A stretch of DNA of 64,000 bases from NCBI GenBank assembly GCA_934203075.1, contig CAKPYT010000046.1, positions 6,071 through 70,070 on the forward strand. Direction: 5' to 3'. Numbering within the stretch: the stretch's first letter is position 1; the number at the start of each line of letters is the position of its first letter. The position numbers were made by a program, and so were the translations under genes. This document shows, in pieces, positions 8,059 to 16,522 of this stretch. The stretch is from an uncultured Clostridia bacterium. GTDB taxonomy: Bacteria; Bacillota; Clostridia; Christensenellales; CAG-314. The notes under the pieces are model-generated. The model saw only the letters and a list, made by a program, of their open reading frames with translations. It had not been told where the DNA came from and searched no databases.

Positions 8059-8760
8059 GTGGCGAAATATCATAGAATCGTGATTAAAATCAGCGGGGAG
8101 GCTTTGGCGAGCGAACAGGGGTTCGGCCTTTGCGAAGAGACGATCCGTAGTCTGGTGGGGCAAATCAAGGAAGTGACGGAAGAGGGTATTCAGGTCGGCA
8201 TCATCGTCGGCGGCGGCAACTTTTGGCGCGGCCGGCAGGGCACGGAAATGAACCGTACCACGGCAGACCATATGGGAATGCTGGCAACGCTCATCAATTC
8301 GCTTGCTCTGCAGGATGCTCTGGAACGTGCCGGCGTGCCGACGCGCGTACAAAGCGCCCTGGATATCGACCGGGTGGCAGAGCCGTACATTTTGCGTAAG
8401 GCGATCCGGCATTTCGAAAAGGGACGTGTCGTCATTTTTGCTTGCGGAACGGGGAATCCGTACTTTTCTACCGATACGGGCGCGGCATTGCGCGCTGCGG
8501 AAGTGGAGGCGGACGCTTTGCTGCTTGCCAAAAACGTGGACGGTATTTACGACAGTGACCCGAAACTGAACCCGAAGGCGAAAAAGTTCGAACATCTGAC
8601 CTATATGGATTGTATTCGTTTGGGCTTAAAAGCCATGGATACCACGGCAATTTCCATGTGTATGGAAAATAAGATTCCGGTAATTGCGTTCGCCGTAAAG
8701 GAGGAGAACAGTATCCTCAGGGTAGCGAACGGGGAACAAATCGGTACGATTATTTCTTAA
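8059..8760 (+). CDS. pyrH: UMP kinase
   Basis: Phosphorylates UMP to UDP; bacterial hexameric amino acid kinase fold. Motifs: KISGEAL (about 9-15), IIVGGGNFWRG (about 53-63), FACGTGNPYFSTDT (about 131-144) and DGIYDSDPK. I start it at the GTG at 8059, with GCGGAGG 5-6 bases upstream, giving 233 residues, the family norm. The open frame extends to 8008 but that part overlaps the tsf terminator. A promoter in the terminator-pyrH gap was not obvious, so some readthrough from tsf is possible. Confidence 0.96.
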   Translation: MAKYHRIVIKISGEALASEQGFGLCEETIRSLVGQIKEVTEEGIQVGIIVGGGNFWRGRQGTEMNRTTADHMGMLATLINSLALQDALERAGVPTRVQSALDIDRVAEPYILRKAIRHFEKGRVVIFACGTGNPYFSTDTGAALRAAEVEADALLLAKNVDGIYDSDPKLNPKAKKFEHLTYMDCIRLGLKAMDTTAISMCMENKIPVIAFAVKEENSILRVANGEQIGTIIS

Positions 8761-8764
8761 AGGC

Positions 8765-8793
8765 TTGAAAAGGTCCGATATTTTTAGTAAAAT
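8765..8793 (+). promoter_or_regulatory. Sigma-A promoter for frr
   Basis: TTGAAA (8765-8770) and TAAAAT (8788-8793) are 17 bases apart, between pyrH and frr. Confidence 0.7.
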
Positions 8794-8822
8794 AAGTAAA
8801 ATTGAGCATGGGGGAAAAGATT

Positions 8823-9398
8823 ATGACTTTCGATCATCCGCAAGTAGAAGTATTATTCAACGAGTTACAGGAAAAATGTGACAAAGCAACCGAGTACATG
8901 AAAAGTGAGTTTTCAAACATGCGCGCAGGTCGTGCAAATCCGAAAATTCTGGATAAAGTCGTAGTGGAATACTACGGAACGATGACGCCCTTGAACCAAA
9001 TGGGGAATATCTCCATCAGCGATCCGCGCAGTCTGGTCGTTTCGTTGTGGGATAAATCTGCCTTGGGTAAGGTGGAGAAAGCGATCCTGGCGGCAAATCT
9101 CGGGTTGACGCCGCAAAACAACGGCGAAGTGATTCGTCTCACCTTCCCGATTGTGACGGAAGAACGGCGAAAAGAATTGGTAAAATCCGTTAAAAAATTG
9201 TCCGAAGAAACGAAAGTCGTCGTGCGCAACGCGCGCCGCGATCTGCTGGACGGGTTAAAGAAACTGAAAAACGATAAAGTTCTTTCGGAGGACGCAGTAG
9301 CCAACTACGAAAAAATTGCGGAGAAGGCCATCACGCATCAGATGGATTATATCGACCAGTTGACCAAAGAAAAAGAAACGGACGTCATGTCGGTTTGA
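8823..9398 (+). CDS. frr: Ribosome recycling factor
   Basis: RRF (191 residues) splits the post-termination ribosome with EF-G. The core EFSNMRAGRANPKILD, VEYYGTMTPLNQ, the SISDPRSLVV strand and the RRKELVKSVKKLSEE helix are all present. The ATG at 8823 is chosen because GGGGGAA (8809-8815) makes a good ribosome site; upstream in-frame starts at 8802/8808 would lack one. The TGA overlaps the ATG of the next small gene. Confidence 0.97.
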   Translation: MTFDHPQVEVLFNELQEKCDKATEYMKSEFSNMRAGRANPKILDKVVVEYYGTMTPLNQMGNISISDPRSLVVSLWDKSALGKVEKAILAANLGLTPQNNGEVIRLTFPIVTEERRKELVKSVKKLSEETKVVVRNARRDLLDGLKKLKNDKVLSEDAVANYEKIAEKAITHQMDYIDQLTKEKETDVMSV

Positions 9399-9616
9399 TG
9401 CAGCTACAGGACTTGATCGGGCGCAGGACGCAGGACGCCTGCGCCCTTCTTCAAAAAGAAAACATTCCTTTCATTGTGGAAACGTACGTCAGCGAAAAGC
9501 AAAAAAAAGCCGATGCCTGTCTGGTGATTCGTGCAACAAAGTTGCCGGACGGCACAGTATCTCTGGTGCAGGGTAATTTTTTGCTGGAAGCGGGCATAAT
9601 GAAAACAGAGGAGTAG
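9398..9616 (+). CDS. Small conserved-looking hypothetical protein between frr and uppS
   Basis: The 72-residue protein starts MQLQDLIGRRTQDACALLQK and contains three or four predicted beta strands (FIVETYVSEKQ, ACLVIRATKLPDG, VSLVQGNFL). The helix-strand pattern with a leading 'DACALLQKENIPF' faintly recalls a PASTA-type module, but this is weak. It is translationally coupled to frr (TGATG) and ends 5 bases before uppS, so it is almost surely expressed. I do not recognise a family. Confidence 0.68.
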   Translation: MQLQDLIGRRTQDACALLQKENIPFIVETYVSEKQKKADACLVIRATKLPDGTVSLVQGNFLLEAGIMKTEE

Positions 9617-9621
9617 CCGCA

Positions 9622-10305
9622 ATGAAACAACCAAAACACGTTGCTTTTATCATGGACGGGAACGGACGCTGGGCAAAACAACGCCTGATGCGGCGGGTTT
9701 CCGGGCATAAACAGGGGTTGAACACCGTAACGCGCGTTTTGCGCCATGCCAGAGAATGCGGAATCGAAGTGGTGTCTCTGTATGTGTTCAGCACGGAAAA
9801 CTGGCATCGCCCGCAGGAAGAAGTGAACGGTTTGTTTCGTCTTGCGCGGGAGTTTCTGGCAAAAACGGATTTTGCAAAGGAGGAAACGAGAATTATCGTT
9901 TCCGGGGATTGTTCCGGACTGCCGGAGGATCTGAAACTCCAGATTCGCGCAACGGAGCAAAAGACCGAGAAGTTTTCGTTTATTGTAAATCTTTGCATCG
10001 ATTACGGCGGAAGAGACGAATTGCTGCATGCCGTAAACACGTTGCTGCAAAGCGGCGTAACGCATGCGGATGAGAACACGCTCCGTGCGGCGTTGTATCA
10101 ACCGACGCTTCCCGACCCGGATTTTATCATTCGTACGGGTGGCGAAAAGAGGCTGAGCAATTTTTTGTTATTTCAGTCCGCTTATGCGGAATTGTATTTT
10201 ACCGAAACGCTCTGGCCGGATTTTACGGAAGAAGAGTTTGACCTTGCCCTGCAGGATTATTCCAAAAGAAAAAGAAAGTTTGGCAGAATAGAGGAATCCG
10301 AATGA
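9622..10305 (+). CDS. uppS: Isoprenyl transferase (undecaprenyl diphosphate synthase)
   Basis: Makes the C55 undecaprenyl carrier for cell-wall synthesis from FPP and IPP. Motifs: AFIMDGNGRWAK (8-19, with the catalytic Asp), SGHKQG, YVFSTENWHRP (about 54-64) and RTGGEKRLSNFLLFQSAYAE (about 169-188). Length 227 is close to the norm. It overlaps cdsA by four bases. Confidence 0.97.
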   Translation: MKQPKHVAFIMDGNGRWAKQRLMRRVSGHKQGLNTVTRVLRHARECGIEVVSLYVFSTENWHRPQEEVNGLFRLAREFLAKTDFAKEETRIIVSGDCSGLPEDLKLQIRATEQKTEKFSFIVNLCIDYGGRDELLHAVNTLLQSGVTHADENTLRAALYQPTLPDPDFIIRTGGEKRLSNFLLFQSAYAELYFTETLWPDFTEEEFDLALQDYSKRKRKFGRIEESE

Positions 10306-11144
10306 AAAACAACCTGATCAACCGCATTGTAGTGGGGCTGGCGATCGGTATCGTCTTCGCAGCGGTGATTTTGACATCTTATTTCATCGATAAAGTGATT
10401 TTTTCGGTGTTTTTGTGCCTTTTGATTGCAGTAGCGGTGCTGGAGGTCCGGCACGCCTTGGGAGAGCGCATTCCGCGGCAGTTGAATCTGCTGATTTTTG
10501 TTTTTGCGCTTTGTTTCGGCCTGCCGTATTTTGTGTTCGGGTTTGGCGGAATCGTCTTGTTTACGCTTTGCGTGTTCGTTGCGGGCAGTGCCGTTACGGT
10601 ATTGCACGGGTTTTCCGCAAACGTTTTGCAGAATTTCGCTTTTTTGCTGGTGTATCCGGCGTTAACCTTGTCGTCGCTGTTTTTTGTAAATAGTCTGCCG
10701 TTCGGAATGACCGGCGTATTATTGACCGTATTGGTATCCTGCTTTACCGATATGTTTGCGTATTTCGTGGGGTCTGCTTTCGGCAGGCATCTTTTGTGCC
10801 CGCAAATCAGCCCGAAAAAGACGGTGGAAGGCGCCGTCGGCGGGGTAGCCGGCGGTTTGATCGGTGCTGTCGTCACCTTTTTGGCAGTGGAAGTGCTGCA
10901 GTGGGTCGGCCCGGGGTTGTCTCTTTCCGTCGGGGTAAAAATATTCTATTACGTCATCATCGGCATTTTCGGTTCCGTCTGCACGCAAGTGGGGGATCTG
11001 ACGGCAAGTTTATTAAAACGAAATTGCGGAATCAAGGATTATAGCCGCTTGCTCGGAAGTCACGGCGGAGTGATGGATCGTGTCGACGGTTTAATGTTCA
11101 ACGCCTGTTTCGTAGCTCTTTTATTCAGTTTTTTTGCCGTTTAG
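10302..11144 (+). CDS. cdsA: Phosphatidate cytidylyltransferase
   Basis: An integral membrane enzyme of 280 residues that makes CDP-diacylglycerol from phosphatidate and CTP. About eight hydrophobic segments are visible. The signature region CFTDMFAYFVGSAFGRHL, then SPKKTVEGAVGG, QVGDLTASLLKR and SHGGVMDRVDG lies between about residues 147 and 266, as in CdsA enzymes. It is coupled to uppS. A 214-base gap separates it from dxr. Confidence 0.96.
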   Translation: MKNNLINRIVVGLAIGIVFAAVILTSYFIDKVIFSVFLCLLIAVAVLEVRHALGERIPRQLNLLIFVFALCFGLPYFVFGFGGIVLFTLCVFVAGSAVTVLHGFSANVLQNFAFLLVYPALTLSSLFFVNSLPFGMTGVLLTVLVSCFTDMFAYFVGSAFGRHLLCPQISPKKTVEGAVGGVAGGLIGAVVTFLAVEVLQWVGPGLSLSVGVKIFYYVIIGIFGSVCTQVGDLTASLLKRNCGIKDYSRLLGSHGGVMDRVDGLMFNACFVALLFSFFAV

Positions 11145-11358
11145 CGGCGCGCTTCCAAACGGAAACGCTGTAAGAGCGAAACCGTGTGCGGAAGGGCCGG
11201 CCCGGAAGTCTTCGCGGACTTCGGCAGAAAAAGTACGTTTTTCATTGCGGTTTGGCGAAGAGTTCTTCCGCCGCAAGCAAAGGCGTTGTATGTTTCATCG
11301 AAAATTTGCGTGCTTTGGTTTTTAGCAGAATCGAAGCACTTCTGTTATAGAGGCAAAA

Positions 11359-12480
11359 ATGAAAAGGATCATAGTTTTGGGCAGTACCGGCTCCGTCGGG
11401 ACGCAAACGCTGCAGGTAATCGCCCGTCACCCGCAGGAGTTTCGGGTCGAAGGGCTGGTTTGCTATCGTAATTACGAGGCGTTAAAAAAACAACAGGCAC
11501 GGTTCCCTTCGGCATGGATGGGGTTGCTCGGCACTACGGTGAACGGGATCTGCTGCGGCGAAGACGTATTCCGTAAAATTGCAGATGCCGATTTCGATTT
11601 ACTGGTGGTCGCTACCACCGGCATTTTGTCTTTGCAGATTGTGGAGGACACGCTGCAAAGGGGCATCGACGTTGCCCTTGCCAATAAAGAGTTGTTAATC
11701 ACCGCAGGCGAATTGCTGACCGGCCCGCACGCGGGGAGGATTCTTCCTGTGGATAGCGAGCATAGCGCCATTTGGCAATGCACGCAGTTCGGCGAAAAAC
11801 TGGCGGACGTGGAAAAAATCATTCTGACGGCAAGCGGCGGATCCATGCTCGGCAAAACGCGGGAACAATTGCAGAACGTAACGCCGGAACAGGTGCTGCG
11901 GCACCCGAATTGGAGCATGGGCAAAAAAATCACGGTGGACAGCGCAACGCTAATGAACAAAGGGTTCGAATTGATGGAAGCACATCATTTGTTCGGCCTC
12001 CCGATGAATCGCATTGAAGCAGTGGTGCATCCGCAAAGCATCGTGCATGGGCTAATCCGCATGAAAGACGGCGCATTCCTTGCGCAGCTTTCCTCTCCGG
12101 ATATGAAACTGCCCATTCAACTGGCGTTGACCTATCCCAAGCGGTTGCCTTGCGAAGTGCGTCCGCTGGATTTGACGGCACAACCTCTCACCTTTTTCCC
12201 GCTGGAGCGCAAGCAATTTCCTTGTTTCGATCTGGCACTGCTTGCGGCGGAAAAAGGCGGAATTTATCCTACCGTGCTGAACGCCGCGAACGACGTGGCG
12301 GTGCAAGCGTTTCTGGAGGGAAAAATCTCGTATTTGCAGATTCCGGAAATAATCTCTCACGCAATTCACACATATTCGTCAAGCGCTGAAAATAAATTAT
12401 CGATACAATGGATTATCGAAACAAATGCCGACGTCAAGCGAAGCACGTCGGAATGGCTGAAAAGAGGAATCAATGGTTAG
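11359..12480 (+). CDS. dxr: 1-deoxy-D-xylulose 5-phosphate reductoisomerase
   Basis: Second step of the MEP isoprenoid pathway, DXP to MEP with NADPH. The N-terminus has the Rossmann motif GSTGSVGTQTL (7-17). NKELLITAGELL (about 112-123), DSEHSAIWQC (about 132-141) and LTASGG carry substrate and metal contacts, and the WSMGKKITVDSATLMNKG segment is typical. Length 373 is normal. A GAGG ribosome site precedes the ATG. It overlaps rseP by eight bases. Confidence 0.98.
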   Translation: MKRIIVLGSTGSVGTQTLQVIARHPQEFRVEGLVCYRNYEALKKQQARFPSAWMGLLGTTVNGICCGEDVFRKIADADFDLLVVATTGILSLQIVEDTLQRGIDVALANKELLITAGELLTGPHAGRILPVDSEHSAIWQCTQFGEKLADVEKIILTASGGSMLGKTREQLQNVTPEQVLRHPNWSMGKKITVDSATLMNKGFELMEAHHLFGLPMNRIEAVVHPQSIVHGLIRMKDGAFLAQLSSPDMKLPIQLALTYPKRLPCEVRPLDLTAQPLTFFPLERKQFPCFDLALLAAEKGGIYPTVLNAANDVAVQAFLEGKISYLQIPEIISHAIHTYSSSAENKLSIQWIIETNADVKRSTSEWLKRGING

Positions 12481-13567
12481 TTTGTTTTTATTCGCAAGCG
12501 TAGCGGACGTATTTGCAAAAATCGGATACGTCCTGATTGCATTATTGATTTTGTTATTCATGGTTACGGTGCACGAGTTTGGGCACTACACGGCAGGGAA
12601 ATTGCTGAAGTTTAAGATTAACGAGTTCTCCGTCGGAATGGGGCCCGTCATCTTTTCGCGCGAGAAGGCGGACGGGCAAAAAGTCTCTCTGCGGGCGCTG
12701 CCGCTCGGCGGTTTTTGCGCGTTTGAGGGGGAGGACGAGGAAAATCCGTCTAAGGACGCATTTAACAATCAAGCCCCCTGGAAGAGACTCATCGTTTTGT
12801 TCTCCGGCGCTTTTTTCAATTTCGTTTCTGCCGTTCTCATCGGGATTCTGGCGTTCAGCGTGTTCGGGGCACAGATGCCGGGAATCAAGTCGGTGTATCC
12901 GACTTCTCCGAACTATGCCGAAACCGTTACCGCAGAAAATCTGCAGGCAGGCGATATTATTTTGGAAGTGGACGGCAAAACGGTGTTTCTCACTACGGAT
13001 TTGAGCCGTTATTTGTCCAATTCGCAGGAAACGCTGCAGTTGAAAGTGTTGCGCAACGGGCAGGAAGTCGTTCTGTCCAACGTGAAAAAGGGGAACTTCA
13101 CCGTTACGGAGGAGGACGGCACGGAAAAAACCTATTATGGGTTGGGTGTCGTTCTGGACTATAATGCACACGTGGATTATACTTTCGGGCAGGCGTTGAC
13201 GCGCACTCTTCCCTATTGCGTGCACGTAGCCGGCTACGTGCTGGAAACGCTCGGCGGTATTGTGACCGGTCTGATCGGGCTGGATCAGGTCGGCGGACCG
13301 ATTACCACCATCGGTATTACCAGCCAGGTAGTTAGCACGGGAATCGCCAATATTCTGTATCTCATCGTTCTGATTTCCGTAAACCTTGCCGTATTTAACC
13401 TGCTGCCCATCCCCGCGTTGGACGGAATGCGCATGGTGTTTGTTCTCATCGAGTGGATTCGTAAAAAACCGGTCGATCGTAAGGTGGAGGGCATCATCCA
13501 TACGGTGGGGCTTGTCATTCTGTTGGGATTTGTGATTTTAGTCGACTTGCTGCAATTGTTCGGTTAA
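12473..13567 (+). CDS. rseP: RseP-type M50 intramembrane zinc metalloprotease
   Basis: A site-2 protease of 364 residues. Zinc-binding HEFGH lies at about residues 34-38 within the first membrane region, followed by a single PDZ-like domain (about 150-215), and the second catalytic motif NLLPIPALDG (about 313-322) lies in a late membrane segment. Members cut anti-sigma factors and signal-peptide remnants inside the membrane. It starts inside the end of dxr, as is usual for this operon. Confidence 0.95.
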   Translation: MVSLFLFASVADVFAKIGYVLIALLILLFMVTVHEFGHYTAGKLLKFKINEFSVGMGPVIFSREKADGQKVSLRALPLGGFCAFEGEDEENPSKDAFNNQAPWKRLIVLFSGAFFNFVSAVLIGILAFSVFGAQMPGIKSVYPTSPNYAETVTAENLQAGDIILEVDGKTVFLTTDLSRYLSNSQETLQLKVLRNGQEVVLSNVKKGNFTVTEEDGTEKTYYGLGVVLDYNAHVDYTFGQALTRTLPYCVHVAGYVLETLGGIVTGLIGLDQVGGPITTIGITSQVVSTGIANILYLIVLISVNLAVFNLLPIPALDGMRMVFVLIEWIRKKPVDRKVEGIIHTVGLVILLGFVILVDLLQLFG

Positions 13568-13651
13568 AACCGTTCAAAAGCAGGAAGACTGCCGAAAAAC
13601 GAGAGGACGATGCGTTAAAAAGGCGCACGTATGGTAAAATAAAAGCAACAA

Positions 13652-13672
13652 TTTACAAAAAGATTTTGTAAA
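13652..13672. repeat. Perfect 9-bp inverted repeat upstream of ispG
   Basis: TTTACAAAA and TTTTGTAAA flank AGA, in the 217-base gap between rseP and ispG. It could be a repressor operator or part of a leader hairpin; no T-tract follows, so it is not a standard terminator. Confidence 0.45.
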
Positions 13673-13784
13673 AGCACGGCAAAGCGGTGTTCTTTGTGTT
13701 TCGGACGTTTGTACGACAATCCGGTCGGGACATCGGATGCGAAAAACCGTAGGGACGGGGCAGGCAGTGCGGAGAAATAGGGTT

Positions 13785-14810
13785 ATGAAAAAACAAACGC
13801 GTAAAGTATGGGTCGGTAACGTCCCGATCGGAGGGGGAGCCCCCGTTGCGGTTCAATCGATGACGACCACCGACACGGCGGACGTCGATGCAACGGTGCG
13901 GCAGATTTTGCAGCTGCAGCATGCCGGCTGCGATATCGTGCGCGTTGCCGTCCCGAACGAGGCCTGCGCCGCGGCACTGGCAGACATCAAAAAGGAGGTA
14001 ACCGTTCCGTTGGTGGCGGACGTGCATTTCCGGTGGGATCTGGCAGAACAAAGCGTAAAAAACGGTGCGGATAAGCTGCGGATCAACCCGGGAAACATGC
14101 CTCTCGGAGCACAGACAACTCGCCTTGCGGCTCTGTGCAGGGAACGGAATCTCCCGGTGAGAATCGGCCTGAACGGAGGTTCTTTCCAAGGCAAGGGCGA
14201 CGAGGCGGTTCTGCAGGCAATGCGGCGTTACGTCGACTATTTTGAAAAATGCGGGTTCGAGCAACTCGTACTTGCGGTCAAGAGCAGCGACGTACTGCAA
14301 ACGATCCGCTGCAATCGTGCTCTTGCCGCCGCGTTCGATTATCCTCTGCATGTCGGCCTGACGGAATCCGGCATTGCGGAAAAGGGTATCGTAAAGTCTG
14401 CCGTTGCCATCGGCAGCCTGCTTGCGGACGGCATCGGGGATACGATCCGGGTTTCACTGACGGACGATCCCGTAAAAGAGGTGCAGTGTGCGCACGAGAT
14501 TCTACGCGCCTGTGGAAGAGAAAAGAACTACGCAGAGGTCATCAGTTGTCCCACCTGTGGCAGATGCCATATCGATCTGGTTCCCATGGCTCGCGCCGTA
14601 AACGAACACGTCAAGGATGTGCGCATTCCCTTGCGCATTGCCGTGATGGGGTGTGCCGTCAACGGCCCCGGGGAAGCCAAAAATGCAGATTTAGGCATGG
14701 CCGGCGGAGAGGAGAAAGCGGTCTTTTTTCGTCACGGAAAGGTGTATCGCACCGTGACGGAAAATATTTTACAAGAATTTTTAGGAGAAATCGATCAACT
14801 ACTGCAATGA
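13785..14810 (+). CDS. ispG: 4-hydroxy-3-methylbut-2-en-1-yl diphosphate synthase (IspG/GcpE)
   Basis: A [4Fe-4S] enzyme of the MEP pathway converting MEcPP to HMBPP. The opening KVWVGNVPIGGGAPVAVQSM and TTTDTADV are typical. The three cluster cysteines are in CPTCGRC (about 250-256) and GCAVNGPGEA (about 290-299). Length is 341 residues; the upstream ATG at 13737 is not needed and lacks family similarity. Its TGA overlaps the ATG of the PolC-like gene. Confidence 0.97.
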   Translation: MKKQTRKVWVGNVPIGGGAPVAVQSMTTTDTADVDATVRQILQLQHAGCDIVRVAVPNEACAAALADIKKEVTVPLVADVHFRWDLAEQSVKNGADKLRINPGNMPLGAQTTRLAALCRERNLPVRIGLNGGSFQGKGDEAVLQAMRRYVDYFEKCGFEQLVLAVKSSDVLQTIRCNRALAAAFDYPLHVGLTESGIAEKGIVKSAVAIGSLLADGIGDTIRVSLTDDPVKEVQCAHEILRACGREKNYAEVISCPTCGRCHIDLVPMARAVNEHVKDVRIPLRIAVMGCAVNGPGEAKNADLGMAGGEEKAVFFRHGKVYRTVTENILQEFLGEIDQLLQ

Positions 14811-16411
14811 TTTTAGAGCACATCAGAGAAAAAACAGGGGAAGAATGGAATCAACTTCGGTTAAGATCCGCCGTTTTGAACAAATCGGATGCGACGGTTC
14901 GGCTAACGTTTTCCCATCCGACGTTATTGACGGAGGAGCAGAAAGAAGAACTGACAAGGCTGGCAAAAGAGTGCCTGCCGCAGTCGTTCGCGGTAAAGGC
15001 GGAGTTCGTAAAGGATTATATGGACGAAGATTTGCTGCTTTCCGCCGTGATGCAAAAGATGAAGGAGGACTTCTTTTCTTACTCCATGCGCCTGTCTCCG
15101 GAGGATGTTTCCGTTTCACGCAAAGAAGACGGAACGTTTTTGGTGAAGTTCAGCGTGGATCGGGCCTTGGGCGAATTGATGCAGCAGGCAGAGTTGTCGC
15201 AAAAATTGCAGGAATACTTTCTTCGCATCACCACTTACCCTACGGAAGTGACGTGCGATATCGTGCGGGAGCCTCAGGGGGTTGCCGAAACGCTGCAAAG
15301 TATCGAGGCAAAGGGCGAGCGGATTTTAAGCCGCGAAAGAAGCAAACCGCAGCGCCGCATCGAACTGGAAGGCGTTTCGGAATTGGTCGGTAAAAAAATT
15401 ACCGAACGCCCGAAATACATTATGGATATTCACGACGAGGAAGACTTTTGCGTTGTGTGCGGACAAATCGGGAATCAGAACGACCGCGTTACCAAAAGCG
15501 GGTATCAACTGTTCTCCTTTACCGTAACGGATTTTACGGGCAGCATCAAAGTCGTGATGTTTCCCAAACCGGATGCGTTTCAGAAATTGCGTACGCTGGT
15601 GCCGGGGGATACGGTCGTTTTGCAGGGCAAGGTCACGCTGAACGATTATTCGAAGGAACTGGAGTTTCGCGCGTTTCAGGTCGGGCGGTGTAAACTGAAG
15701 GACGAAAGTTTGCTGCATCGGCAGTTGCATCCCGTGCCGCAGGAATACAGCGTGGTTCAACCGATGCCTTACGTGCATCGTGCGCAGAAAATGCTGTTCG
15801 AAGAAGCGTTCGTCTGCCCGGAACCGCTCCGCGGGAAGGACTTCGTTGTGTTTGACTTTGAAACGACGGGGTTGAACTATCTGGAACACAGCCCGATCGA
15901 GTTGGGGGCCGTAAAAATGCACGACGGAGAACTGACGGAGATTTTTTCCACGTTCATCTACCCGAACGATCACTTAAAAACCAGAGATTTGCCCAAAGAA
16001 AAACGGGGTCAGTTGCTTTCGGATAAAATTCGGGAACTGACCGGCATCACGGATGAAATGTTGGAGGATGCCCCCGCATTTCAGGATATCGTCGCCGATT
16101 TTTATAAATTCTGCTACGGGACGATTCTTGTGGGGCACAATGTCAATTTCGATTTTCAGTTTTTGAACTATAACACCAAAAACAGCGGGTATCTGTTCGA
16201 TATGCCGCTGGTGGATACCATGGACGTGGCAAAGAAATACTTTGCGCAGCCGGAGTTTCGCGACTCGCAGCCGGCGGGGTACAGCCTGCGTGCCGTTTCC
16301 GCCGCATTGGGAATTGAAAACGAAGGGGCGCACAGGGCCTATTTCGATGCGATCACAACGGCAAAATGCTTCCTGAAAATGCAAAAAAACAGCCAAATCG
16401 TGTTGTTTTAA
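14807..16411 (+). CDS. PolC-like N-terminal/OB/3'-5' exonuclease protein without polymerase
   Basis: The product has 534 residues. Residues about 1-180 look like the N-terminal region of PolC-type DNA polymerase III. An OB-fold follows (about 205-295: EEDFCVVCGQIG, FTVTDFTGSIKVVMFPK, GDTVVLQGKV), then a DnaQ-type exonuclease with all motifs intact: VFDFETTGLNYLEH (about 347-360), GHNVNFDFQFLN (about 443-454) and HRAYFDAITTA (about 510-520). The PHP and polymerase domains of full PolC (about 1,400 residues) are absent, and a new promoter starts 12 bases later. It sits where Firmicutes carry polC. ATG overlaps ispG stop. The longer open frame from 14249 is spurious. Confidence 0.88.
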   Translation: MILEHIREKTGEEWNQLRLRSAVLNKSDATVRLTFSHPTLLTEEQKEELTRLAKECLPQSFAVKAEFVKDYMDEDLLLSAVMQKMKEDFFSYSMRLSPEDVSVSRKEDGTFLVKFSVDRALGELMQQAELSQKLQEYFLRITTYPTEVTCDIVREPQGVAETLQSIEAKGERILSRERSKPQRRIELEGVSELVGKKITERPKYIMDIHDEEDFCVVCGQIGNQNDRVTKSGYQLFSFTVTDFTGSIKVVMFPKPDAFQKLRTLVPGDTVVLQGKVTLNDYSKELEFRAFQVGRCKLKDESLLHRQLHPVPQEYSVVQPMPYVHRAQKMLFEEAFVCPEPLRGKDFVVFDFETTGLNYLEHSPIELGAVKMHDGELTEIFSTFIYPNDHLKTRDLPKEKRGQLLSDKIRELTGITDEMLEDAPAFQDIVADFYKFCYGTILVGHNVNFDFQFLNYNTKNSGYLFDMPLVDTMDVAKKYFAQPEFRDSQPAGYSLRAVSAALGIENEGAHRAYFDAITTAKCFLKMQKNSQIVLF

Positions 16412-16422
16412 CGAAAAAACAG

Positions 16423-16451
16423 TTGTAAAGAAAACAGGAATGTGGTATACT
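16423..16451 (+). promoter_or_regulatory. Strong extended -10 promoter for rimP-nusA-infB operon
   Basis: TTGTAA (16423-16428), a 17-base spacer and TATACT (16446-16451), with TG at the extended -10 position (TGG before TATACT). It makes the translation operon independent of the isoprenoid operon. Confidence 0.85.
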
Positions 16452-16478
16452 GTATTTGCTTGAAAATACTTTACGGTA

Positions 16479-16503
16479 TGAGGGCGGGGTTTTCCCGCTC
16501 TCA
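16479..16503 (+). promoter_or_regulatory. rimP leader hairpin
   Basis: A 10-bp stem (16479-16488 with 16494-16503, one G-U) with a GTTTT loop sits about 20 bases downstream of the promoter and 19 bases before the rimP start. The GAGGGCGGG/CCCGCTCTC form resembles the hairpin commonly seen before rimP (ylxS) in Firmicutes. There is no U-tract, so it is not a terminator. Confidence 0.65.
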
Positions 16504-16522
16504 TCTTGGTATAGGGGGTAAG

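Noticed and set aside
11145..11358. Small genes between cdsA and dxr
   Set aside because: Short frames are Arg/Cys-rich and lack ribosome sites; one weak hairpin near 11203-11224 has no T-tract.
14249..14806. Upstream extension of the PolC-like frame (about 186 residues)
   Set aside because: It runs through ispG in another frame, is Arg/Cys-rich and has no similarity to PolC; the ATG at 14807 overlapping the ispG stop is the natural start.
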